Source: an uncultured Clostridia bacterium
GTDB lineage: Bacteria > Bacillota > Clostridia > Christensenellales > Aristaeellaceae
Direction of reading: 5' to 3'
Assembly (NCBI GenBank): GCA_946534455.1
Contig: CAMNCR010000159.1
Location: 1 to 7,491 of the forward strand
DNA length: 7,491 nucleotides
Both the position numbers and the translations under genes were made by a program. A model generated the notes under the pieces. It worked only from the letters and a program-made list of their open reading frames with translations, ran no database searches and had not been told where the DNA came from. The first letter of the stretch is position 1. Each line of letters starts with the position of its first letter. This document shows positions 1 through 6,367 of the stretch, piece after piece.

Positions 1-1605
1 CTGGCCGAATGGCAGGAGATGGCCACGCCCCTGTACGAGGCTGCGGTTCGGGACGGAAATGATATGAACCGGCCCTTCCTGGAGCTGCGGGCTTTCCGCG
101 CGGCCTATCTGAGCAGCATGCTGGAGAACAGTCATATTCCCGTTACGCAGGACGGGGCCATCCGGGAGCTGACGGACGCGCTGAGCGGGAAGCTGCCGGA
201 GGCGCCGCGTCCTGCCCTGGCGCCGGGCGTGGAGCTGCGGGAATATCAGCTGCGGGGCTATGAATGGATGTACAGCCTGGACCGGATGCACATGGGCGGC
301 ATTCTGGCGGACGATATGGGGCTGGGGAAAACCGCGCAGGTGATTGCGCTGCTTCACACGGTGCGGGGCGGAGGCCGCTGCAGCCTGGTGGTGGCGCCCA
401 CCTCGCTGACCTATAACTGGCTCAGTGAGATTCACCGCTTCGCTCCGGACATGAGCGCCGCGGTGCTGTCCGGCACGAGCCAGCAGCGGGCCGGCCTGAT
501 TCAGCATATCCTGACCCATGGGGATGTGGATGTGATGATCACCAGCTATCCGCTGATTCGCAGAGATATCGACCAGATGAAGGATTATCTGTTCCGGGTG
601 GTCATTCTGGACGAAGCGCAGAACATCAAAAACGCGGGAAGCGTGGCGGCAAACGCCGTCAAGCAGCTGCGGGCGGACACGCGATTCGCGCTGACGGGCA
701 CACCGATGGAAAACGGCGTGGGGGAGCTGTGGAGCCTGTTTGACTTCGCGCTGCCCGGATATCTGCCCGGCTATAACGCCTTTGTCCGCCGGTATCAGGA
801 CGGGGAAAACGCGGAGGATCTGCTGCGCAGAATCCGGCCCTTCCTGACGCGGAGGCTCAAAAGCGAGGTGCTCAGCGAGCTGCCGGACAAGATGGAAAGC
901 GTGCTGACGGCGATCATGACGCCGGAGCAGGAAAAGCTTTATCAGGCGGCGCTCGCCCGCCTCCGTCCGCGAATCTGGCAGCTGATGGAGGAGCGCGGCG
1001 CGGCGCACGGACGGATGGAGGTGCTCAGCGCGCTGACGGAGCTGCGGGAAATCTGCTGCCATCCGGCGCTGGTGATGGAGGACTATCGCGGGGAAAGCGG
1101 CAAGGAGGAGCTGCTGCTGGAGATTCTGCCGGAGCTGATCGGCACCGGGCGGCGCATTCTGCTGTTCAGCCAGTTTACCCGGATGCTCAGGCTGCTTCAG
1201 GCCAGGCTGGAGGACAGCGGATACGCTACGCTGTATCTGGACGGCGACACCCCGGCGGACGAGCGGCTCGCGCTGACGGAGCGGTTTAATCAGGGCGAGG
1301 GCGAGATCTTTCTGATCAGCCTTCGGGCGGGCGGATCCGGCCTGAACCTGACGGGCGCGGATCTGGTGATTCATTACGATCCCTGGTGGAACCCCGCCAC
1401 GGAGGATCAGGCGACGGACCGGGCGCATCGGATCGGACAGACCCATAAGGTGGAGGTGATTCGACTGGTGACGGCCCAGAGCATTGAGGAGCAGGTGGTG
1501 GAGCTGGGCAGACGGAAGAAGGCGCTGTTTGACCGGCTGATTACGCCCGGTGAATCGGTGCTTTCGGCGCTGAGCGAACAGGATATCCGGAGTCTGTTCA
1601 GCTGA
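1..1605 (+). CDS. SNF2-family DEAD/DEAH-like helicase (ATP-dependent DNA translocase), 5'-truncated by window edge
   Basis: The frame is open from base 1, so the ATG at 19 is probably internal and the true start lies upstream. Bacterial SNF2 proteins are usually about 1000 residues, with an N-terminal SWIM or SNF2-associated region that would fall outside the window. All helicase motifs are visible in order: the LREYQ Q-like motif (235-249), Walker A DDMGLGKT (310-333), Ia APTSLTYNW (394-420), Walker B DEAQ (610-621), III LTGTP (691-705), the second RecA lobe with LLFSQF and the V motif LRAGGSGLNLT (about 1321-1353), DPWWNP (1378-1395) and VI DRAHRIGQ (1417-1440). DEAQ in place of DEAH is usual for bacterial members. 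The family uses ATP to translocate on double-stranded DNA and remodel protein-DNA complexes; the target here is unknown. The catalytic core looks intact. A separate promoter follows the gene, so it is probably not functionally tied to the downstream operon. Confidence 0.93.
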   Translation: MAEWQEMATPLYEAAVRDGNDMNRPFLELRAFRAAYLSSMLENSHIPVTQDGAIRELTDALSGKLPEAPRPALAPGVELREYQLRGYEWMYSLDRMHMGGILADDMGLGKTAQVIALLHTVRGGGRCSLVVAPTSLTYNWLSEIHRFAPDMSAAVLSGTSQQRAGLIQHILTHGDVDVMITSYPLIRRDIDQMKDYLFRVVILDEAQNIKNAGSVAANAVKQLRADTRFALTGTPMENGVGELWSLFDFALPGYLPGYNAFVRRYQDGENAEDLLRRIRPFLTRRLKSEVLSELPDKMESVLTAIMTPEQEKLYQAALARLRPRIWQLMEERGAAHGRMEVLSALTELREICCHPALVMEDYRGESGKEELLLEILPELIGTGRRILLFSQFTRMLRLLQARLEDSGYATLYLDGDTPADERLALTERFNQGEGEIFLISLRAGGSGLNLTGADLVIHYDPWWNPATEDQATDRAHRIGQTHKVEVIRLVTAQSIEEQVVELGRRKKALFDRLITPGESVLSALSEQDIRSLFS

Positions 1606-1617
1606 GAAACCATTCGA

Positions 1618-1630
1618 TTCTTGCGAAGAA
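1618..1630. repeat. small inverted repeat overlapping the -35 element (possible operator)
   Basis: TTCTT (1618-1622) and AAGAA (1626-1630) form a perfect 5-bp inverted repeat around a GCG centre, and it covers the -35 hexamer of the predicted promoter. A repressor site could sit here, but a 5-bp arm is short enough to arise by chance and no regulator gene is in view. Confidence 0.2.
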
Positions 1631-1649
1631 CAGCGGCGTGTGATACAAT
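1621..1649 (+). promoter_or_regulatory. sigma70/sigmaA-type promoter for the CotH-DUF4956-VTC-AAA operon
   Basis: The -35 element is TTGCGA (1621-1626, 4/6 to TTGACA). A 17-bp spacer separates it from a -10 element TACAAT (1644-1649, 5/6 to TATAAT), preceded by TG at 1641-1642, which makes an extended -10. Transcription would start near A1655 or A1657, giving a leader of about 31-33 nt before the GTG start at 1688. It sits in the gap right after the SNF2 stop codon. The spacing and position are what support it; read-through from the SNF2 gene cannot be excluded. Confidence 0.6.
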
Positions 1650-1671
1650 ACAGAATACTGATGTTTCCGGG

Positions 1672-1680
1672 AAAGGGGGG
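1672..1680 (+). promoter_or_regulatory. ribosome binding site that sets the GTG start of the CotH protein
   Basis: AAAGGGGGG is a one-mismatch version of AAAGGAGG and lies 7 nt before the GTG at 1688. The two alternative in-frame starts fail: GTG 1640 lies upstream of the predicted transcription start and touches the -10 region, and ATG 1661 has no Shine-Dalgarno sequence in front of it. Confidence 0.65.
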
Positions 1681-1687
1681 AAGCCGA

Positions 1688-4600
1688 GTGGATCAGTCAA
1701 CGGGTGGAAGCCGACGCGCGGCTTCCAGAGCGACCAGGCTGCGGCGCAGAAAGGGCCGGTGGAATCTGATCATTCTGGCCGTGCTGATTGCGCTGGCGGG
1801 ATTGCTGGTGCTCGTGACCCCCAGAGAACCGCAGCGCAGGGCGATTTACTCCTCCGGGACGGAGAGCGGTCTGGTGAGCGGGGTGCATGAGCGGCTGAGC
1901 GCCTATGAAGGGCTGATGATCAGCGAGGTCATGGCCAGCAACGCGACCGCCGTTACGGACGAAAACGGGGATTATCCGGACTGGCTGGAAATCTGGAACC
2001 GGTCCGAAAACACGATCAATCTGGAAGGCGTGGGGCTGAGCGACGAGGGGGAAAGCATCCGCTTTCTCTTCCCCGCGGTACTGCTCGCCCCGGATGAACG
2101 GGCGGTCGTCTACTGCTCCAACACGAACCAGAGCAGGGCTGGGCAGCCCTTTCACGCCAAGTTCAAGCTCAGCAGCGTAGGGGAAACCGTTTACCTCTAC
2201 GATCCCAATGCGTATCTGATTGACAGCTGCAGATTTCCGATCATGGGCAGCGACGAGAGCTGGTCCTGGACGGAGGACGGCTTCCAGGCGGTGAGCTGGT
2301 ACAGCCCGGGGTTTGAAAACTCTCCCGAGGGTCATCAGCGGTACCGGGAAAGCATCATGGTGGCGGACGGCGCTCTGCTGATCAACGAGGTCATGGCGGA
2401 TCCCCTGACGGGCCTGCGGGACGATGAGGATGAGCTGGTGGACTGGATTGAGCTGAAAAACACGACGAACCAGACGGTTCAGCTTTCGCAGTATGCCCTC
2501 AGCGACAACGAGGGGCGCCCGCTGAAGTGGCGCTTCCCGGAGGACGCGGTGATCCCCGCCGGCGGGTATTATATCGTCTACTGCACCGGCAAGGATCGGA
2601 TGGATACCGCCCGGCCGGACATTCCGCATACGAATTTCCGCATCAGCGCGGAGCAGGAAACGCTGGTGCTCTCGGACAGCCGCGGCCGGGTGGTGGATCG
2701 GGTCATGATTGACAATCTGCCGCAGGATTGCAGCTGGGGAAGGAACGAACGCGGAGAATTCCAGGTCTTCCAGGTGGCGACGCCCTCGCTGCCCAATGAT
2801 CAGGCGGGCATGAATCAGATGGACGCCTTTCTTCGGGCCATGAACCCGATGGGCGTCTACATCAGCGAGGTGCTGGCCAGCAACGACAGCGTGGTTTCCT
2901 TTGCCAATGCCGGCTTCACGGACTGGATCGAACTGTACAATGCCTCCTCCTCGACGGTGGATCTGTCCGGATGCGGGCTGAGCGACAACCAGGGCCGGGG
3001 GCGGAAATGGCAGTTCCCCTCCGGCGTAACCATCGGCCCCGGAGAATACAAGGTGATCCTGTGCGACGGGCACGCGGAGAAAAGCAACCCCGGGGAGCTG
3101 CATACCTCCTATAAAATCGGCAGACTGAAGGGGGAGATCATCACCCTGACCGATCCGACAGGCAGGGTGCTGGACAAGATGATTCTGCCAGAGATGAAGA
3201 CAGACATATCCTATGGCAGAACCGTCGGCATGACGGGTCTTTTTTATTATCGGACGCCGACCCCCTTCCAGATGAACCAGGAGGGCTTTCTGGGCTTTAC
3301 GGAGATGCCGGCGTTCTCCGTGGAGCCGGGCATGTATACCTCGACGGTTCATGTGGAGCTCCGCGTGCCGGAGGGCACCCAGGTCTATTACACCACGGAC
3401 GGCTCCACACCGACCCTGAACTCGACCCCCTACGGAGGCGAGCGGCTGGAGCTGAATTTCACCACCGTGCTGCGCGCCAGAGCGTTTTCGGCGGCAGGGC
3501 TGGAGCCCAGCGAGGTGCTCACGGGGACCTTCTTCGTGAATGTCTATCACACGCTGCCCGTGGTGTCGGTGGTGACGGATCCGGATACCCTGTGGAACGA
3601 GGAAACGGGAATGCTGGTGTTTGGCCGGGACGGCATCAAGGAGGCCCCCGGCAAGCTGCCCTTCAAGAACACGGTGTACCGGAAGATCAAGAACCTCGGC
3701 GAGGATCAGGAATGCCATGTGGAGATGTATGCGCTCGACGGGGAAACGGTGCTGAACCAGGACGCGGGCTTCCGGCTGATGGGCGACTTCTCGCTGGACA
3801 TGCCGCAGAAGAGCATGAAATTCCGCTCCAGGAGCGCTTACGGCGCAAAAACCTTCGCGGCGAAGCTCTTTGAGGATCGGCCCTATACGGAATACAGGGG
3901 CTTCGTGCTGCGCAACAGCGGAAACGACAGCATGTGGACCCGACTGCTGGACGGCTTTGAAAGCCGCCTGCTGGATTCCTACGGAGCGACGGTGATTCAT
4001 CAGGCGTGGAAGCCGGTGGCGGTCTATCTCAACGGCGTCTACTGGGGGCATATGAACCTGCGGGAGCGCGTGGACCGGTATTTCGTCGCCCAGCATGAGG
4101 GGCTGCCCCTGTCGGAGGCGGACAATATGGACGTGCTGCAGGGCAGCGGAGCGGCCAAATACGGCTCCAGCAACAAGGCCTTCAAGGCCATGCTGAAGAA
4201 GATCAAGGAAGGCGATCCCGCCAGGAACCCGGAGGATCTGCAGTACATTCTGGACAATGTGGATGTGGACAATCTCTTTGAATACATGGCGCTGGAGATG
4301 TTCGTCGGAAACAGCGACATCGGTAATACCCGGTATTACCGGCTGTACGGAGAGGGTCAGAAGTGGCGCTGGATCTGGTATGACGCGGACTACGGCCTGT
4401 TCCTCTCGGCGTTCAACAGCCCGCGGAGCTATACCAAGGAAAACGGCATGGGCGACCAGAAGATCGACAACACGATTTTCCGCAAGCTGCTGAGCGTGCC
4501 GGAGTACAGGGACCGGTTCCTGCAGAAGTTCGGGGATGTGTTCCAGACCTTTACCACGGAGCATATGCTGAACGTCCTGGAGCCGCTGGTGGAGCTGATC

Positions 4601-4852
4601 ACCCCGGAGATGGAGCTTCACTGGGCCCGCTGGGGCGAGGAAAACGACAAGATGGTGATCGAGGAGGTTCCGGTGACGGTAGACGGCGCCTATCGCTACT
4701 GGGAAAAACGGGTGGAGCGCCTGCGCAATGTGTGCCGCCTGCGGCCGACCCGGCTGTGGGAGATGACGCAGAACGTCTTCAATCTGACCAACCAGGAAAT
4801 GGTCCGGTACTTCGGGGAGAAGCCGGAGATGCCGCCGGACGCGATCCCGTAA
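1688..4852 (+). CDS. CotH kinase family protein with N-terminal membrane anchor, three lamin-tail domains and a chitobiase C-terminal-like domain
   Basis: This 1054-residue protein starts at GTG 1688, chosen from its ribosome binding site and the promoter position. A strongly basic N-terminus (residues 9-24) precedes one hydrophobic segment (25-44) with no clear lipobox, so it is probably a signal anchor with the rest outside the cytoplasm. Three lamin-tail (LTD) domains follow at about 77-185, 230-352 and 389-511, each with an EV(M/L)A opening, a DW(L/I)E strand and a GLSD- or ALSD-type turn. A chitobiase/beta-hexosaminidase C-terminal-like domain (about 545-617) carries YYTTDGSTPT at 567-576. 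The CotH domain starts near 621. It has lysines K708/K711, LRER with E793, GNSD (N875, D877), N880 and a DFG-like DADYG (D899, D901), matching conserved CotH positions, so kinase activity is likely. Bacillus CotH phosphorylates spore coat proteins; the substrate here is unknown. LTD and chitobiase-type domains suggest binding to the cell surface, wall or glycans. It is the first gene of the operon, 43 nt ahead of DUF4956. Confidence 0.88.
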   Translation: MDQSTGGSRRAASRATRLRRRKGRWNLIILAVLIALAGLLVLVTPREPQRRAIYSSGTESGLVSGVHERLSAYEGLMISEVMASNATAVTDENGDYPDWLEIWNRSENTINLEGVGLSDEGESIRFLFPAVLLAPDERAVVYCSNTNQSRAGQPFHAKFKLSSVGETVYLYDPNAYLIDSCRFPIMGSDESWSWTEDGFQAVSWYSPGFENSPEGHQRYRESIMVADGALLINEVMADPLTGLRDDEDELVDWIELKNTTNQTVQLSQYALSDNEGRPLKWRFPEDAVIPAGGYYIVYCTGKDRMDTARPDIPHTNFRISAEQETLVLSDSRGRVVDRVMIDNLPQDCSWGRNERGEFQVFQVATPSLPNDQAGMNQMDAFLRAMNPMGVYISEVLASNDSVVSFANAGFTDWIELYNASSSTVDLSGCGLSDNQGRGRKWQFPSGVTIGPGEYKVILCDGHAEKSNPGELHTSYKIGRLKGEIITLTDPTGRVLDKMILPEMKTDISYGRTVGMTGLFYYRTPTPFQMNQEGFLGFTEMPAFSVEPGMYTSTVHVELRVPEGTQVYYTTDGSTPTLNSTPYGGERLELNFTTVLRARAFSAAGLEPSEVLTGTFFVNVYHTLPVVSVVTDPDTLWNEETGMLVFGRDGIKEAPGKLPFKNTVYRKIKNLGEDQECHVEMYALDGETVLNQDAGFRLMGDFSLDMPQKSMKFRSRSAYGAKTFAAKLFEDRPYTEYRGFVLRNSGNDSMWTRLLDGFESRLLDSYGATVIHQAWKPVAVYLNGVYWGHMNLRERVDRYFVAQHEGLPLSEADNMDVLQGSGAAKYGSSNKAFKAMLKKIKEGDPARNPEDLQYILDNVDVDNLFEYMALEMFVGNSDIGNTRYYRLYGEGQKWRWIWYDADYGLFLSAFNSPRSYTKENGMGDQKIDNTIFRKLLSVPEYRDRFLQKFGDVFQTFTTEHMLNVLEPLVELITPEMELHWARWGEENDKMVIEEVPVTVDGAYRYWEKRVERLRNVCRLRPTRLWEMTQNVFNLTNQEMVRYFGEKPEMPPDAIP
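1916..3220 (+). repeat. three tandem lamin-tail domain repeats within the CotH protein
   Basis: Three copies of about 110-125 residues align along their length. Their cores read DWLEIWN, DWIELKN and DWIELYN, then GLSDEGES, ALSDNEGR and GLSDNQGR, then FLFP, WRFP and WQFP. Copies 2 and 3 resemble each other most in the core. At DNA level the opening of copy 1 (from 1919) and copy 3 (from 2860) match at 23 of 25 bases, and copy 2 (from 2381) matches copy 1 at 16 of 17. This is a domain duplication; the rest of the copies have diverged. Confidence 0.8.
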
Positions 4853-4867
4853 AGGATCCGGACGCGA
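4835..4867. repeat. 10-bp direct repeat flanking the CotH stop codon
   Basis: CCGGACGCGA occurs at 4835-4844 and again at 4858-4867, one copy just inside the coding end and one just after the TAA (4850-4852). It may be a remnant of a short local duplication. No function is evident. Confidence 0.4.
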
Positions 4868-4881
4868 CCTACAAAAGATTC

Positions 4882-4888
4882 AAGGAGG
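4882..4888 (+). promoter_or_regulatory. ribosome binding site of the DUF4956 gene
   Basis: A near-perfect AAGGAGG lies 7 nt upstream of the ATG at 4896. It is the strongest Shine-Dalgarno in the window and suggests efficient translation of the membrane protein from the shared transcript. Confidence 0.85.
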
Positions 4889-4895
4889 TTTTCCC

Positions 4896-5600
4896 ATGCA
4901 ACCAGTTTTCGCTTCCGTCGCCAGTTCCCTTGTCAGGACGGACTCCAGCCTGAGTGATTATTTCATGTCCCAGTTTGAAAACCTGACGCCCTGGAAAATC
5001 CTGATCGGGCTGGTCATGGGCTGCATCGTCGGGCTGATCATCGCCTTTGTGTACAAGCGGTGCTATCGCGGGGTGCTCTACAGCCCCTCCTTCAGCATGA
5101 CGCTGATGATGCTGACGCTGATCACCACGCCCGTGGTCATGTGCATCAAGAGCGATATCGCGCTGAGCATGGGCATGGTCGGCGCGCTGAGCATTGTGCG
5201 TTTCCGGACGGCCGTGAAGGATCCGATGGATACGGCCTACATGTTCTGGGCGCTGACGATGGGCATCCTGCTGGGCGCGGAGCTGTTTGTCCACGCGCTG
5301 GCCGTGGTACTGGGCATCAGCGCGATCCTGATGATCATGACGTTTGTGAAATTCCGCAATCCCAATGCCTATCTGCTGGTGGTGCACTATGACGACTACG
5401 CGGAGGCGGAGATCACGCAGCTGCTGCGCCGCACGGTGAAGCAGCGGAAGCTTCGCAGCAAGACGGTCACCCGGGCCGGCGCGGAAATGACCGTGGAGGT
5501 CCGCCTGGACAGCAAGCAGGATCTGGTCAGCGCGGTGCTGAACATTGAGGGCGTGCATGACGCGACGCTGGTGGCATGCCAGACGGAGGCAGGCGCCTGA
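4896..5600 (+). CDS. DUF4956 domain-containing integral membrane protein
   Basis: This 234-residue protein (the stop codon TGA is at 5598-5600) has an N-terminal stretch of about 33 residues, then hydrophobic segments at about 35-53, 66-84, 114-132 and 134-151, and a soluble C-terminal domain of about 80 residues. The family signature GALSIVRFRTAVKDPMD lies at 96-112 between the second and third confident membrane segments, with a further short hydrophobic stretch at 88-100. The function of DUF4956 is not established. Its genes are commonly found beside VTC-type polyphosphate polymerase and CotH genes, as here. In yeast the VTC polymerase works with membrane subunits that pass polyphosphate across the membrane, so an anchor or channel role for this protein is a reasonable inference, and its conserved arginine/lysine loop would suit a polyanion. 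It could instead be a sensor or assembly factor. The family call is firm; the role is not. Confidence 0.88.
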   Translation: MQPVFASVASSLVRTDSSLSDYFMSQFENLTPWKILIGLVMGCIVGLIIAFVYKRCYRGVLYSPSFSMTLMMLTLITTPVVMCIKSDIALSMGMVGALSIVRFRTAVKDPMDTAYMFWALTMGILLGAELFVHALAVVLGISAILMIMTFVKFRNPNAYLLVVHYDDYAEAEITQLLRRTVKQRKLRSKTVTRAGAEMTVEVRLDSKQDLVSAVLNIEGVHDATLVACQTEAGA

Positions 5601-5620
5601 TTCGGGCCCGGGGCGGGCGA

Positions 5621-5627
5621 AAGGAGG
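5621..5627 (+). promoter_or_regulatory. ribosome binding site that decides the VTC start
   Basis: AAGGAGG ends 7 nt before the ATG at 5635. The in-frame ATG at 5629 is only 1 nt away, too close, and the ATG at 5641 is 13 nt away, rather far. An upstream in-frame ATG at 5545 would overlap the DUF4956 gene and has no such site. The start at 5635 is therefore preferred. Confidence 0.75.
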
Positions 5628-5634
5628 GATGCGG

Positions 5635-6348
5635 ATGGCCATGGAATCGCTGCCGCTGCGGCACGAGCTGAAGTTTTTCATCAATGAAATGCAGTATTTC
5701 GTGCTCTCCGATATCCTGGATCATGTGCTGCAGCGGGATCCGAACGGGGATGAATTCAACGAGTATCATATCCGGTCGCTGTATTTCGATACGGTCTACA
5801 ATACCGCCCTGTTTGACAAGATGGACGGAGTGAAGAACCGGGACAAATACCGGATCCGGATCTATAACTTCAGCGATCGGGTGATCAAGCTGGAGTGCAA
5901 GACCAAGGTGGGGAGCCTGATCAGCAAGCGGAGCATCTCCATCCCCAGGCTGCTGTGCGAGCAGCTGATGGCGGGGGATCCGGCGGGACTGGAAACAACG
6001 CGCAGCGGGCTGCTCAACGATGTGTACCGGGAGATGACCATCAACCTTCTCCGTCCGGTGGTGCTGGTGGACTACGTGCGCGAGGCGTACCTGCATCCGG
6101 CGGAGGAGGTGCGCATCACCTTTGACAAGCAGCTGCGCACGGGGCTGCGCAGCACGGATCTGTTCAATCCCTATGTGCCTACCGTGCCGCCGCTGGATCA
6201 TTCGGAAATGATCCTGGAGGTCAAATACAACCGCGTGCTGCCGCCCTATATCCGGGATCTTCTGTCGACCTACTGCCCGGGAGCGCTGCAGAGCGCGATC
6301 AGCAAATACACCTGGTGCCGCCGTTTTGAGGAGCTGGCGCCGGAATGA
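5635..6348 (+). CDS. VTC-domain polyphosphate polymerase
   Basis: This 237-residue protein is essentially just the catalytic VTC domain, with no SPX domain and no membrane segment. The family enzyme, known from yeast Vtc4, transfers the gamma phosphate of ATP to a growing polyphosphate chain inside a basic tunnel, using a metal ion. The tunnel residues appear to be present: RHELK with R9/K13, IRSLYFDT at 46-53, R73/R75 in YRIRIY, E87/K89 in LECK, K98, Y147/R149 in VDYVRE, R160 followed by D164, the E195/K197 pair in ILEVKYN, and S223/K224 near the end. Assignment to individual yeast residues is from memory of the Vtc4 structure and should be checked by alignment. The enzyme likely acts in the cytoplasm next to its DUF4956 neighbour, which would supply the membrane part. 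Spacing to the previous gene is 34 nt and to the next 19 nt. Related VTC/CYTH-fold triphosphatases are an alternative but fit less well. Confidence 0.88.
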   Translation: MAMESLPLRHELKFFINEMQYFVLSDILDHVLQRDPNGDEFNEYHIRSLYFDTVYNTALFDKMDGVKNRDKYRIRIYNFSDRVIKLECKTKVGSLISKRSISIPRLLCEQLMAGDPAGLETTRSGLLNDVYREMTINLLRPVVLVDYVREAYLHPAEEVRITFDKQLRTGLRSTDLFNPYVPTVPPLDHSEMILEVKYNRVLPPYIRDLLSTYCPGALQSAISKYTWCRRFEELAPE

Positions 6349-6351
6349 GAA

Positions 6352-6357
6352 AAGAGG
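6352..6357 (+). promoter_or_regulatory. ribosome binding site of the AAA ATPase gene
   Basis: AAGAGG sits in the 19-nt gap after the VTC stop codon, 10 nt before the ATG at 6368. It is weaker and slightly farther from the start than the other sites in this operon, which would fit lower expression of the ATPase. Confidence 0.5.
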
Positions 6358-6367
6358 ACGGACAACC

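Noticed and set aside
1640..1687. Upstream GTG (1640) or ATG (1661) as start of the CotH protein
   Set aside because: GTG 1640 lies in the promoter ahead of the expected transcript start, and ATG 1661 has no Shine-Dalgarno; GTG 1688 does.
1697..4621. A 974-codon open frame on the minus strand opposite the CotH gene
   Set aside because: It is a shadow of the high-GC coding strand, whose codon use rarely creates antisense stops. Its translation is rich in H, R, Q and P with no recognisable domain, while the plus strand has clear LTD and CotH domains.
4843..4858. GATCC-CGTAAA-GGATC hairpin at the CotH stop codon as a terminator
   Set aside because: The stem is only 5 bp and no T-tract follows; the next gene follows closely with a strong ribosome binding site, so termination here is unlikely.
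5603..5610. CGGGCCCG palindrome between the DUF4956 and VTC genes as a regulatory element
   Set aside because: An 8-bp GC palindrome is expected by chance in sequence this GC-rich, and no T-tract or longer stem is present.
5545..5634. ATG 5545 as start of the VTC protein
   Set aside because: It would overlap the DUF4956 gene by 56 bases, add residues with no VTC similarity, and ignore the AAGGAGG placed 7 nt before ATG 5635.
4869..5684. A 271-codon minus-strand open frame over the DUF4956 gene
   Set aside because: The translation is histidine-, glutamine- and aspartate-rich low-complexity sequence typical of an antisense shadow; the plus strand encodes a clear membrane protein.
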